From assembly GCA_030648615.1 (NCBI GenBank), contig JAUSHJ010000039.1:1-33570 (forward strand): 33,570 nt of DNA, given 5' to 3'. Of this stretch, positions 25,800 through 33,570 are shown piece by piece; the first letter of the stretch is position 1; every line of letters begins with the position of its first letter. This DNA comes from Microcaldota archaeon (GTDB lineage Archaea; Micrarchaeota; Micrarchaeia; Anstonellales; Bilamarchaeaceae). The notes beneath the pieces are model-generated. The model saw only the letters and a program-made list of their open reading frames with translations. It did no database searches and had not been told where the DNA came from. A program made the position numbers and the translations under genes.

Positions 25800-26816
25800 A
25801 TGCGAAATAGCCACAGAGAAAAATTCGCCAAAAAACGATGGGACGAAACAGTACTACTACCGAAACGAAGAATGACTGAAACTGAAGAATTAATAAGAAA
25901 ACTTGGCTCACCCATGGAAGAGGGAGTTTACTCCGATTCAAAAGCAAAACACATGTGGAAAATTGCCGATTGGGTAGAAGATATACGCGGCAAACGATGG
26001 GGAGAACGAAGTAAAGAAGGAGAATTGAGCGACGATATAGAAGCAATTTATTCGTTACTATTGCCACGAGAGCTACAAGCAAACATTTGCATCCCAGTTG
26101 ACCTTAACCGGATTTTAAAAATACTCGTTTCAGAAAGGAACTTTTTCACTAATCGTGGAATGCTTACTCCTGCACATATAATGGAATTGTCACTCCAAAA
26201 AAGGCAGAAAATCCTTACCTACCCTCACAATTATCTGAACTATGCGATGTTCGCCATGGTGGGTGTATTAAGAGAATTGAATTACGATGCAAAAGTAGCA
26301 TTTAAGCAAATGGAAATAGAAATGGGAACTTCTGATGGCGCTGTAATACTAAATAGTGGGATAGTAGTATGCACAGCTTTGATAACCCCGGATAACACCA
26401 ATAAACTCGTGATAGCTGGAATAGGTAGAAATGATTGTGAATATGACTCTGTTTTCATACCTGATGAAGAAAGTGCCATGGGAGTAGCAGCACTATTAAC
26501 TGCAGCAAATGCAGTTATGAAATATCTAACACTGGAAAAAGATATTGGTAGAATAAAACTTGATATCATGAGAGAGATTATAAGAAATCTAGAATGTGCT
26601 CAAAATGAAATAGCAGATGGAACCGACATCATAGTGGATTTTATGGCACCGCTTTTCGACATACTAGAAAGGACTTTCGATAGAAGCGTTATCGATGCGC
26701 TCTCAAGATCAAGAGTAGTATATGAGATTATAGAATCCGGAAAAGAAAGATTGGAACATATTAATGATTTTAAAACAGCAAGTGAAATAGCAGAACGTGC
26801 AGAAGGAACTAATTAG
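25800..26816 (+). CDS. Uncharacterised protein, tandem paralog A
   Basis: RGMLTPAHIMEL...TYPHNYLNYAMFAMVGVLRELNYDAKVAFKQMEIE... parallels 26901-27926 over most of its length. Confidence 0.75.
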   Translation: MRNSHREKFAKKRWDETVLLPKRRMTETEELIRKLGSPMEEGVYSDSKAKHMWKIADWVEDIRGKRWGERSKEGELSDDIEAIYSLLLPRELQANICIPVDLNRILKILVSERNFFTNRGMLTPAHIMELSLQKRQKILTYPHNYLNYAMFAMVGVLRELNYDAKVAFKQMEIEMGTSDGAVILNSGIVVCTALITPDNTNKLVIAGIGRNDCEYDSVFIPDEESAMGVAALLTAANAVMKYLTLEKDIGRIKLDIMREIIRNLECAQNEIADGTDIIVDFMAPLFDILERTFDRSVIDALSRSRVVYEIIESGKERLEHINDFKTASEIAERAEGTN

Positions 26817-26900
26817 AGATCAGTAACCAATAGATTTTGATTGTATAAAACATATGTACAATAGATAGATTTAAATTCTCATTTTATCAGCTAATATAAC

Positions 26901-27926
26901 ATGAAGCATTATGATCTAAAATTTAACATCCCAATTCCAGGCAACAAATTAATAATAAGCCCAAGAACAAATGAGGCGGATATAAGAAAAATAAGAAATG
27001 TTTTAGGGGCACCTTTAATGGAGGGTGTATTTTCTGATTCTACAAGTGGGAACGTAAAAAGACTAGCTGAATTAGTAAGGCTATCCAGAGGCCAAAGATG
27101 GGAAATGTTACGGCAAGATGTAAAAGTCCAACATGATATAAATGCAGTATTTTCTATTTTGCTACCGGATAGTGAGAAGGCAATTCTTCAGCCTCTGGTA
27201 GATGTAAATGCAGATAGAAAAAGAGTTGAAATCGTAGTTACTCCAGTAGAAGAACTCCATAACGCCGGAATGCTTACTCCTGCACATATTTTAGATAATA
27301 TAATGCAGTTCGATAAGAGTGATGTGTTTATCGCTTATCCCTTGGATTACCATCACTATGTTGGAATAGTAATGGTTGCAGTATTAAGAGAACTAGGATA
27401 TGAAGTACGGGTGGCTATGAAGTATAAATTGATGGAGATAGAAACCGCTGATGGAGATAAACAATTTCATATTAATCCACTTATATCTGCTGCACTAATT
27501 GAACCGTCTAATGAGAATGAGCTAATAGTCATGGGATTTGGATCCTGGAATGTCGGATATAATTATGTCAGGATTTTTGATGACCAATCTGCAGTAGGTG
27601 TAGTAGGTCTGCTTACTGCATATAATGCAATTATAAAAATATCAAAAGGAGTAGAATTAACCGGCAAAGTTAAAGTAAAACATATTTATGAATTCCTCCA
27701 AGCACTCAGTTTGGGCTTGAACATGCTACCGGGAAATGGAGAAATGGAAAAGGATTTTTTAGCTCCAGTACTATCACGTATTGCTAAAAATGAACCTCTT
27801 ATGAAAGTTCTTGAAAAGACTACTAATCTGGGGCAGTTCATAGAAGAAACAGTCGATAGATTGGAAGAAATGAAAATGGTTGAAAGAGAAACACCTAAAG
27901 ACAGTGATCCGAATATGTTTAGCTAA
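26901..27926 (+). CDS. Uncharacterised protein, tandem paralog B
   Basis: AGMLTPAHILDN...AYPLDYHHYVGIVMVAVLRELGYEVRVAMKYKLMEIE...; shared promoter block with paralog A. Confidence 0.75.
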   Translation: MKHYDLKFNIPIPGNKLIISPRTNEADIRKIRNVLGAPLMEGVFSDSTSGNVKRLAELVRLSRGQRWEMLRQDVKVQHDINAVFSILLPDSEKAILQPLVDVNADRKRVEIVVTPVEELHNAGMLTPAHILDNIMQFDKSDVFIAYPLDYHHYVGIVMVAVLRELGYEVRVAMKYKLMEIETADGDKQFHINPLISAALIEPSNENELIVMGFGSWNVGYNYVRIFDDQSAVGVVGLLTAYNAIIKISKGVELTGKVKVKHIYEFLQALSLGLNMLPGNGEMEKDFLAPVLSRIAKNEPLMKVLEKTTNLGQFIEETVDRLEEMKMVERETPKDSDPNMFS

Positions 27927-28942
27927 AGCCCGAGCATCTTGAGATACTCATCATCAATTCTTGTAACTGTGAGCTGTTTGCATTTTGCATTGCAACTTAG
28001 CAGTTCAGCAATACTAGGTTTTGTTCTTCCTTTGTCTCCTGAAATCAATTCTTTTATGTAAGTACCTGCTTCTGCAAGAACTCTTACTTTAGCAGTGTTT
28101 CCTTTGAATGATACGCAATTAATTAAAATTATTTTTCTTTTTCTGTCCAAATCTGCACGCCTGTGTACAACTCTAGTAGGAGTTTGCTGAATCAACGTAA
28201 CACCAACAAGAGAATTTATTTTCTTCGCATCTTCTTCGTTGAATTCCTTTGAAAATTCTATCTCTGCCTCGTATTCCTTATCGAAATGTGATTCTGTCAC
28301 TAATTCAAGTTTAGGTCTTGTAACAAATTGGAGATCTTCGACAACTACTTTTTGTTTTTCATTTATTTTCTTAGCCATTTCAATTAAATTAATCACTCTT
28401 GTTTTTGGTTCTATAATTTCTACTACAAATGGTCTGCCCGCCAAATTCATAGCATCGACATCTTCTCTGCCTGAAGCGTGTAGTGAATATTCTCTAGAAT
28501 TGGTAGCTTCTTTGAATGGTTCAGCAATAGCTTCCTCTACTGACTCATAATTCTTGCCACTATAATCGCATTTGAAACATCCGTCTCCGTCGCACTTCCT
28601 GCATTGCCATCGAGATTGTGAAATGCCACCTTCTAATTTTTTATAGCGTCCAAAAATGAATATAGGGTCATGTTCAAGATAGACCTCATTCTTAAGAAAA
28701 TCTACTATTACCCTAACTTCCCCTTGACCAGAATCGTATTTTTTACCAGTACTCTTTGAAAGTTTTGAAGATATTTCGTGATTCATAGTTGCCTTAATGC
28801 TTTTTGCCCCAGTGAATTTGACATCGAATTCTTTTTCTTCTTCGGTTAACTGGCTATCATCAATTTTAGTGGATAATGAAAATGATTTTACAGACTCGTT
28901 GCTAAGCATTGCTATCGCGTTATCAATTAGTTCAGAATTCAT
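27923..28942 (-). CDS. pus10: tRNA pseudouridine synthase Pus10
   Basis: WQCRKCDGDGCFKCDYSG Zn-finger-like; YSLHASGREDVDAMNLAGRPFVVEIIEPKTR; GTYIKELISGDKGRTKPSIAELL. Confidence 0.9.
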   Translation of the reverse strand: MNSELIDNAIAMLSNESVKSFSLSTKIDDSQLTEEEKEFDVKFTGAKSIKATMNHEISSKLSKSTGKKYDSGQGEVRVIVDFLKNEVYLEHDPIFIFGRYKKLEGGISQSRWQCRKCDGDGCFKCDYSGKNYESVEEAIAEPFKEATNSREYSLHASGREDVDAMNLAGRPFVVEIIEPKTRVINLIEMAKKINEKQKVVVEDLQFVTRPKLELVTESHFDKEYEAEIEFSKEFNEEDAKKINSLVGVTLIQQTPTRVVHRRADLDRKRKIILINCVSFKGNTAKVRVLAEAGTYIKELISGDKGRTKPSIAELLSCNAKCKQLTVTRIDDEYLKMLGL

Positions 28943-29005
28943 AATTAGTTGTTATTGCTATAGGCTTTAAGTCTTAAGCAATAGTATAAATGGAAAACAG
29001 AATTA

Positions 29006-29860
29006 TCAAAAATCAGGCATTGATTTTGCAGCCAAACTAGCAGCTTCCAATTGTACTGAAGTTAGTACACTTAAAGCTTCCGGAGTCTCACCTGCTGCTA
29101 ATTTTCGTATGTCTGCAAGACTGACATCCCGGACAATTTCTTTTGCCAGTATTCCTTCCGTATTCAGTTCGATAAGATCATGTGTAACGTATGCCACTCC
29201 GAACGCATTGACTTGACTGTAAAATGCATTAATTGTAAAAAACGTACTTTGCGCAGAACCCGTTTCACGTACCAGAAGGCTGATAGCTTGAAAATCTTTC
29301 CTGAATAAAACCCTCTTTCCTTTGCCTTTGACAGGTATGCCAGTTGCAGGGTCTTTTTTACCCCAGCCAGTCTCTTGAAGCATATTTTGAACAAGAATGA
29401 TTGAAGCTGGATGTATGACTGTTAATTTTTCTCCTTTTAGAGTTTCTTCTACAACTCCTTCTGGACCAGCTCTTGGTTCTATGAAAAGACCTATACCTCT
29501 AGCAGTTATTTCACTTGCTGGAACTAGTGCAACAACTTCGCTCCAAGGAAGTACCATGTCATGTCTCCATTCAGGTACCTCACCCCATTGCTTATCCTTA
29601 ATGTCTTGACCTTGTTCAAATGGTTGATTTACTGCAGGATGTGCCAAAAGTTGCCTAGCACCCAGACTATTTACTGAATCGAATACACGTAAATCTTTGA
29701 TTGACAGTGTGTTACGATAGGCAATATCTGTGAAAAGACGGTCTACAAGCAACTGTGATGGTAGCCCGCCTTTATCTGCTACAGAACTTCTGGCTTGAAT
29801 AAGGGTTAGCTCCTTACCTATTGGAACGATTCTTGGACGAAATATAAGTTGAGTTGTCAT
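29006..29860 (-). CDS. Uncharacterised protein
   Basis: 284 aa ORF; TTATAA box about 24 nt upstream. Confidence 0.6.
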   Translation of the reverse strand: MTTQLIFRPRIVPIGKELTLIQARSSVADKGGLPSQLLVDRLFTDIAYRNTLSIKDLRVFDSVNSLGARQLLAHPAVNQPFEQGQDIKDKQWGEVPEWRHDMVLPWSEVVALVPASEITARGIGLFIEPRAGPEGVVEETLKGEKLTVIHPASIILVQNMLQETGWGKKDPATGIPVKGKGKRVLFRKDFQAISLLVRETGSAQSTFFTINAFYSQVNAFGVAYVTHDLIELNTEGILAKEIVRDVSLADIRKLAAGETPEALSVLTSVQLEAASLAAKSMPDF

Positions 29861-29986
29861 GATAATACCTTTTGAAGTAGTTATAAGTTATGGTACTGTA
29901 GTATTAAAAAGATTTGTTATAAGGCTGAGATGTAACTAAAACTTAAATGCTAAACTAGAAACTCTGGACTCGCCATAACATAAACA

Positions 29987-30274
29987 CTAAACTCCAGCTT
30001 CATTGCACTCAATCATTTTTTCTACGATGTCTTTCATCCTTGGATTGATAGAAATGTGCAAACCGTAAGAAGTAGGCTTCTGGATAAGGATGTTTTCTTT
30101 AATCAGTTCATCTGCAGCTTCCTTGATTTCTTTTCCGAGATGTTTTGGAAACCCCTTATGTAAATTATCGAAAGCAGTATGTCTGCCTCCCCAATAGCCA
30201 TGTTTCGCAAGCTTTCTCAGTAGAACGATTTTTATCTCGTTATCTATTTTCATTAAGTTCACAAATCCAAACAT
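29987..30274 (-). CDS. Small winged-helix-type protein
   Basis: IKIVLLRKLAKHGYWGGRHTAFDNLHKGFPKHLGKEIKEAADELIKENILIQKPTSYGLHISINP. Start 30274 or ATG 30253 (MKIDNEIK). Confidence 0.7.
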   Translation of the reverse strand: MFGFVNLMKIDNEIKIVLLRKLAKHGYWGGRHTAFDNLHKGFPKHLGKEIKEAADELIKENILIQKPTSYGLHISINPRMKDIVEKMIECNEAGV

Positions 30275-30336
30275 TAATGTACGATAATATGAATTACAAA
30301 CTAAGATTTAAAAACATTAGCTTTTATAATAAATCT

Positions 30337-30669
30337 ATGGAAGAAGAAAAATCAGGATTTGTAAAATTATTTGGAGATTACCCTGCGATTAAAGTAATAG
30401 ATTTTTTGATTACGTTCAGGGAATTTGATTATTCGCTCACAGACATAGCAGAAAATTCTGGAGTTGCATGGAGCACGATACATACATTTTTTCCAGAACT
30501 AGTAAAAACCAGCATCGTACGAGAAACCAGGCAAGTTGGTAGAGCAAAACTTTACAAATTAAATATCGAAAATCCAGTAGTGAAAGAACTGATAATTTTG
30601 GACAACAAACTAATTCATGAATTGGCTAAAGAAATGACAACGGAAAAAATAATTGCAAGAAGTAGGTAA
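30337..30669 (+). CDS. Helix-turn-helix transcriptional regulator
   Basis: ATG 30337 (MEEEKSGFVKLFGDYPAIKVIDFLI...SLTDIAENSGVAWSTIHTFFPELVKTSIVRETRQVGRAKLYKLN). The track start 30145 overlaps the divergent gene and is rejected. Confidence 0.75.
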   Translation: MEEEKSGFVKLFGDYPAIKVIDFLITFREFDYSLTDIAENSGVAWSTIHTFFPELVKTSIVRETRQVGRAKLYKLNIENPVVKELIILDNKLIHELAKEMTTEKIIARSR

Positions 30670-30681
30670 TCTTTAGCAATC

Positions 30682-31026
30682 TTAGAGTCCTAATTCATGA
30701 TGTGGCTCGCTTGGCAATTCATTCTTTATCCTATATCCTTCTAGAATTAGTGTTGCTCGTTTTATCTTCGGCAATCGAATTGCTGCAATATTTTTCTTGT
30801 TGAGTTTTTCTACATATAAACCGAAATCTGCAAGAGTACTGGAACCGTTATCTACAAGAAATTTCAAAACATCCACTATGAGACGTCTACCTAATTCGTC
30901 ACTACCCCATATACTCAGTGCTAACGATGCTTGATTGATAAAGTGGGTTTTATCTGTTTCGCTCATGGTTTTCCAACGACTTACTAATTTAGCTTTAGTT
31001 GCATCATCGAAGTCTTCGAATATCAT
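30682..31026 (-). CDS. Uncharacterised protein
   Basis: 114 aa; starts immediately after the upstream stop (TAAATG). Confidence 0.55.
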   Translation of the reverse strand: MIFEDFDDATKAKLVSRWKTMSETDKTHFINQASLALSIWGSDELGRRLIVDVLKFLVDNGSSTLADFGLYVEKLNKKNIAAIRLPKIKRATLILEGYRIKNELPSEPHHELGL

Positions 31027-31425
31027 TTAGGCAGCACCTGTTTCTACCCACTTTTTGAAATTTGGAGTAGGACGTTCTAATAAATCGGCTAATGCACCTA
31101 TCTGCTTGGCTGCTGCACTTGTAACTAATTCTGGAGTTGCAATAGGGGTTAACGAAGCGAGTCTTGTTTCTGAAGGTTTGAATTTTTCTTGAGTCCTAGG
31201 AACAACTTTTTTAGGATCTTCTCTGGTGTTTTCTCTTGGAACTTCTTTTGGTATTTCTTTTCTTTCGGATTCTCTTTTTGCCTCAGCAAGACGTGCATAT
31301 TCGTTTAAATTTGCTGGAGTAACACCTGATCTACCAGCTACGGCATTATTGAATGCATCTAGAAGTTCTCTTGCGTATTTTGAAAGGGTTTTTGGTTCCT
31401 CTTTTTGAGCAGATGTTTCATTCAT
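31027..31425 (-). CDS. Uncharacterised protein with charged, probably disordered, central segment
   Basis: 132 aa; KRESERKEIPKEVPRENTREDPKKVVPRTQEKFKPSE. Confidence 0.55.
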   Translation of the reverse strand: MNETSAQKEEPKTLSKYARELLDAFNNAVAGRSGVTPANLNEYARLAEAKRESERKEIPKEVPRENTREDPKKVVPRTQEKFKPSETRLASLTPIATPELVTSAAAKQIGALADLLERPTPNFKKWVETGAA

Positions 31426-31476
31426 TTAAATCACTATAGCCAACTATCTGCGGGATTATTTATAATCTTAACTAAA

Positions 31477-31734
31477 TTAGCCATATCTTCGTTTTAGCAC
31501 TATTAGCAGTAAAGCACCGATAAGCAGAATTACGTTTGTAACCCAGATGAAAGGATCTGAACGAAGTAAACCTTAGGCAATCCAAAATATACCATTAAGC
31601 ATTCCGATAATTATTGTGAACCATGCTAAATCTTTGGTTTTCTTTGTTTTATATGACGTCCAGACTTGTGGAAAGAACAAAATAGCTGAAGCTATGGAAC
31701 CTAACAATCCAAATAACTAAACTAAATCAACCAT
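31477..31734 (-). pseudogene. SemiSWEET/PQ-loop (MtN3-type) transporter remnant with two in-frame stops
   Basis: Minus-strand reading: MVDLV*LFGLLGSIASAILFFPQVWTSYKTKKTKDLAWFTIIIGMLNGIFWIA*GLLRSDPFIWVTNVILLIGALLLIVLKRRYG*. TAG at 31717-31719 and TAA at 31573-31575. Confidence 0.8.
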
Positions 31735-31802
31735 AGAATTACCTAAAATTTAAACAGACTAGAAAAACAAAATAAAAGAAGAAAAAAAGAAAGTTGGATA
31801 TT

Positions 31803-32498
31803 TTAGTATCCAACGTGCTTTCGTGCATTCTTTATTACGTCTTTAGCAGATTCCTGTCCACCAAGACCGAATGCTATACCAATTGCTAATGCTACACCGA
31901 ATGCAGCAGCTTGGATTATGGTTACCAACACGTCTTTTATGATTGTTGTATGGAAACCCAATGTATCCAATGCAGCTACGACACCGATAAACATTACTAC
32001 AATTTTTGCACTGTTTGCAAGCATGGCCAGGTATTGTTCCTTACCAACGCTGGCAATTCTGTCTCTGAGCAATTCACCGACAACTCCAGAAATAACTACA
32101 AGCAATGCTGCACCTAGAATCTTTGGTATGTAATCAACAAGTGGTTGAAGAACATTAGCAACTTGTGAACCACCAAGGAACCAGACTACGCATAATTGCA
32201 ATACGATAAATACTACATAGTATTTTGCAATAGCAGCAAAAACATTGGTTAATTTAATCTTACCCAATGAATCTTCAAGCCTGTGAACTTCCAATAGTTC
32301 TTCGAACTTGACGAGTTGTAAAATTTTCTTAACCATACTTTCCACAAACCAGGAGAATACGATACCTACGACTAATAAAATAGCTGCAGCCATGAAAGCT
32401 GGCAATGCACTAATTAGATTAGACGCAAGAGTTTGTACACCCTGTGCAACTCCAGTAGCCAATGTATCTACACCGGCAGGAGTAAAAGTTTCTACCAT
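31803..32498 (-). CDS. Membrane protein with conserved TM-helix repeats, mechanosensitive-channel-like
   Basis: LPAFMAAAILLVVGIVFSWFVESMVKKIL..., IPKILGAALLVVISGVVGELLRDRI, AAAFGVALAIGIAFGLGGQESAKDVI. Strong SD GAGGTGAT upstream. Confidence 0.85.
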   Translation of the reverse strand: MVETFTPAGVDTLATGVAQGVQTLASNLISALPAFMAAAILLVVGIVFSWFVESMVKKILQLVKFEELLEVHRLEDSLGKIKLTNVFAAIAKYYVVFIVLQLCVVWFLGGSQVANVLQPLVDYIPKILGAALLVVISGVVGELLRDRIASVGKEQYLAMLANSAKIVVMFIGVVAALDTLGFHTTIIKDVLVTIIQAAAFGVALAIGIAFGLGGQESAKDVIKNARKHVGY

Positions 32499-32548
32499 TT
32501 AACATCACCTCAAATATAACAATACAACAAAGAAAAGAATTATAAATG

Positions 32549-33148
32549 CTACAATCGCCTCGTTGCTTTAATTAAAATGAGTTTCTCGAAGAAAAACGAT
32601 TGTTCCGAAAGAGTTTCACAAATAAAGAATTTTTTTTCTAAAAATTTCATTGTCTTCTCTGAATTGTTGAGTGAAGAGTGAACAAGTAAAAGTGATCCGT
32701 CTTTTTTCAAATAATGTTCGAATTCCGCAAGAAAACGATCCAGCACTTTTCTACCATCCTTGCCACCGTCAAAAGCGTGATTAATTATTCCGGATAGTTT
32801 TTCTGATTTATTAGTAGGAAGATATGGAGGATTGAATAGAATAAAATCAAATTTCTTCTTTGGTACTTTAGAGAAAAGACCGCTAACCATAAATTTAGCA
32901 TTTAATAATTTATTCAATTGACGATTGTACTCTGCATTTTTAACTGCCAAAGAATTGATGTCTACTCCGAGAACCTGATTATTTTTATCTGCAACTGCAG
33001 CAGATAAGGAAACAATACCAGAACCACAACCGATTTCCAATATTTCTCCTTTTATCTTTGAAACATAATCTGCAAGCATGAAACTGTCTTCTGCAGGTTC
33101 ATAGACCTGTTCGAAAATTTCCAGCTTTAGATTACGATAGTTGAGCAT
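32549..33148 (-). CDS. HemK/Mtq2-like class I methyltransferase
   Basis: VYEPAEDSFMLADYV; EILEIGCGSGIVSLSAA; FDFILFNPPYLPT. Confidence 0.88.
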   Translation of the reverse strand: MLNYRNLKLEIFEQVYEPAEDSFMLADYVSKIKGEILEIGCGSGIVSLSAAVADKNNQVLGVDINSLAVKNAEYNRQLNKLLNAKFMVSGLFSKVPKKKFDFILFNPPYLPTNKSEKLSGIINHAFDGGKDGRKVLDRFLAEFEHYLKKDGSLLLVHSSLNNSEKTMKFLEKKFFICETLSEQSFFFEKLILIKATRRL

Positions 33149-33167
33149 TATAGAACCTTGGCTTAAG

Positions 33168-33175
33168 TTTTAAAA
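33168..33175. promoter_or_regulatory. Palindromic TTTTAAAA box between divergent genes
   Basis: Inside GTTTTAAAAC, within 1 nt of the midpoint between starts 33148 (-) and 33197 (+). Confidence 0.45.
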
Positions 33176-33196
33176 CATACGAAATGAAATAATATT

Positions 33197-33570
33197 ATGA
33201 ATCTGAAGAATAATCTTGTTTATGTAGTAGTGTTAATATTGGTAATTGTTGGGATGTACTACGTATTTTCAAAAGATAATATAGATATGAACTATCCGCA
33301 ACCGCAACCAGGATTCGAGATACCTAAAACAGCAATACACTGGCACTCCTGGCTAAAAATTATCATAAATGGGCAGGAGCAGCAGATACCTGATGATATA
33401 GGCATAACAATTGGGAAAAAAGTTGATTTCGATCTTGGAAGCGATATGAATGCAGCCCCCATACATACTCATTCTGGAGATGGCGAAGTAGTTACTGATA
33501 TAGGCAGAAAGTTGCATATGGAGAGTCTGAAGCCTTATGTAAAACCCAGAACCCTTACTTTAGGTTATTT
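33197..33570 (+). CDS. Membrane-anchored His-rich extracytoplasmic protein, truncated at the window edge
   Basis: MNLKNNLVYVVVLILVIVGMYYVFSKDN...AIHWHSWLKIIINGQEQQIPDDIGI...APIHTHSGDGEV...KLHMESL; no stop before the window end. Confidence 0.75.
   Translation, partial: MNLKNNLVYVVVLILVIVGMYYVFSKDNIDMNYPQPQPGFEIPKTAIHWHSWLKIIINGQEQQIPDDIGITIGKKVDFDLGSDMNAAPIHTHSGDGEVVTDIGRKLHMESLKPYVKPRTLTLGY

Noticed and set aside
30160-30180. TATGTAAATTATCGAAAG as another copy of the coding palindrome
   Set aside because: Matches one arm and the loop only. The second arm is absent, and it lies in a normal wHTH coding stretch.
30145-30336. Upstream part of the 30145-30669 ORF as coding
   Set aside because: It overlaps the divergent wHTH gene antisense. 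ATG 30337 with a suitably spaced A/T box gives the HTH domain a clean start.
31477-31734. Stop-codon reassignment or pyrrolysine-type readthrough explaining the SemiSWEET stops
   Set aside because: The two stops are different codons (TAG and TAA), and both are used as normal terminators elsewhere in the window. Pseudogene or sequence error is simpler.
1-33570. tRNA or rRNA genes
   Set aside because: No cloverleaf-like or rRNA-like GC-rich conserved segment was found by eye in the intergenic gaps. A tRNAscan-SE/Infernal run would be decisive.

Overview
The window looks like a compact, AT-rich archaeal chromosome segment, probably from a DPANN-type or otherwise poorly characterised lineage. 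The archaeal call rests on a GGGP synthase, an MfnA-type decarboxylase, Pus10, a HemK2/Mtq2-like methyltransferase, and TATA boxes about 24-29 nt upstream of apparently leaderless ATGs. Genes I can name with confidence: folD, folC, a long two-domain ThyX, mfnA, GGGP synthase, pyrE, pus10, an NAD-dependent epimerase, a lipobox thioredoxin-like protein, a TM-helix/mechanosensitive-type membrane protein and a HemK-like methyltransferase. Much of the rest has no family I can recognise, including three tandem paralog pairs. Strongest unusual signals: (1) a ribbon-helix-helix domain fused to GGGP synthase, with three contiguous 8-bp repeats between its TATA box and start; (2) the same 25-nt palindrome, in the same reading phase, inside folC and an unrelated gene, both encoding CKLSNLQY, which resembles a protein-coding palindromic mobile element; (3) a 25-nt hairpin motif present twice with compensatory stem changes; (4) an array of about 32-nt hairpin units between two convergent genes; (5) a SemiSWEET/PQ-loop gene missing from the ORF track and broken by two in-frame stops; (6) divergent leaderless genes sharing a centred palindromic TATA box. 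No CRISPR array, rRNA or tRNA was found by eye. All family calls come from reading motifs; no database search was run.
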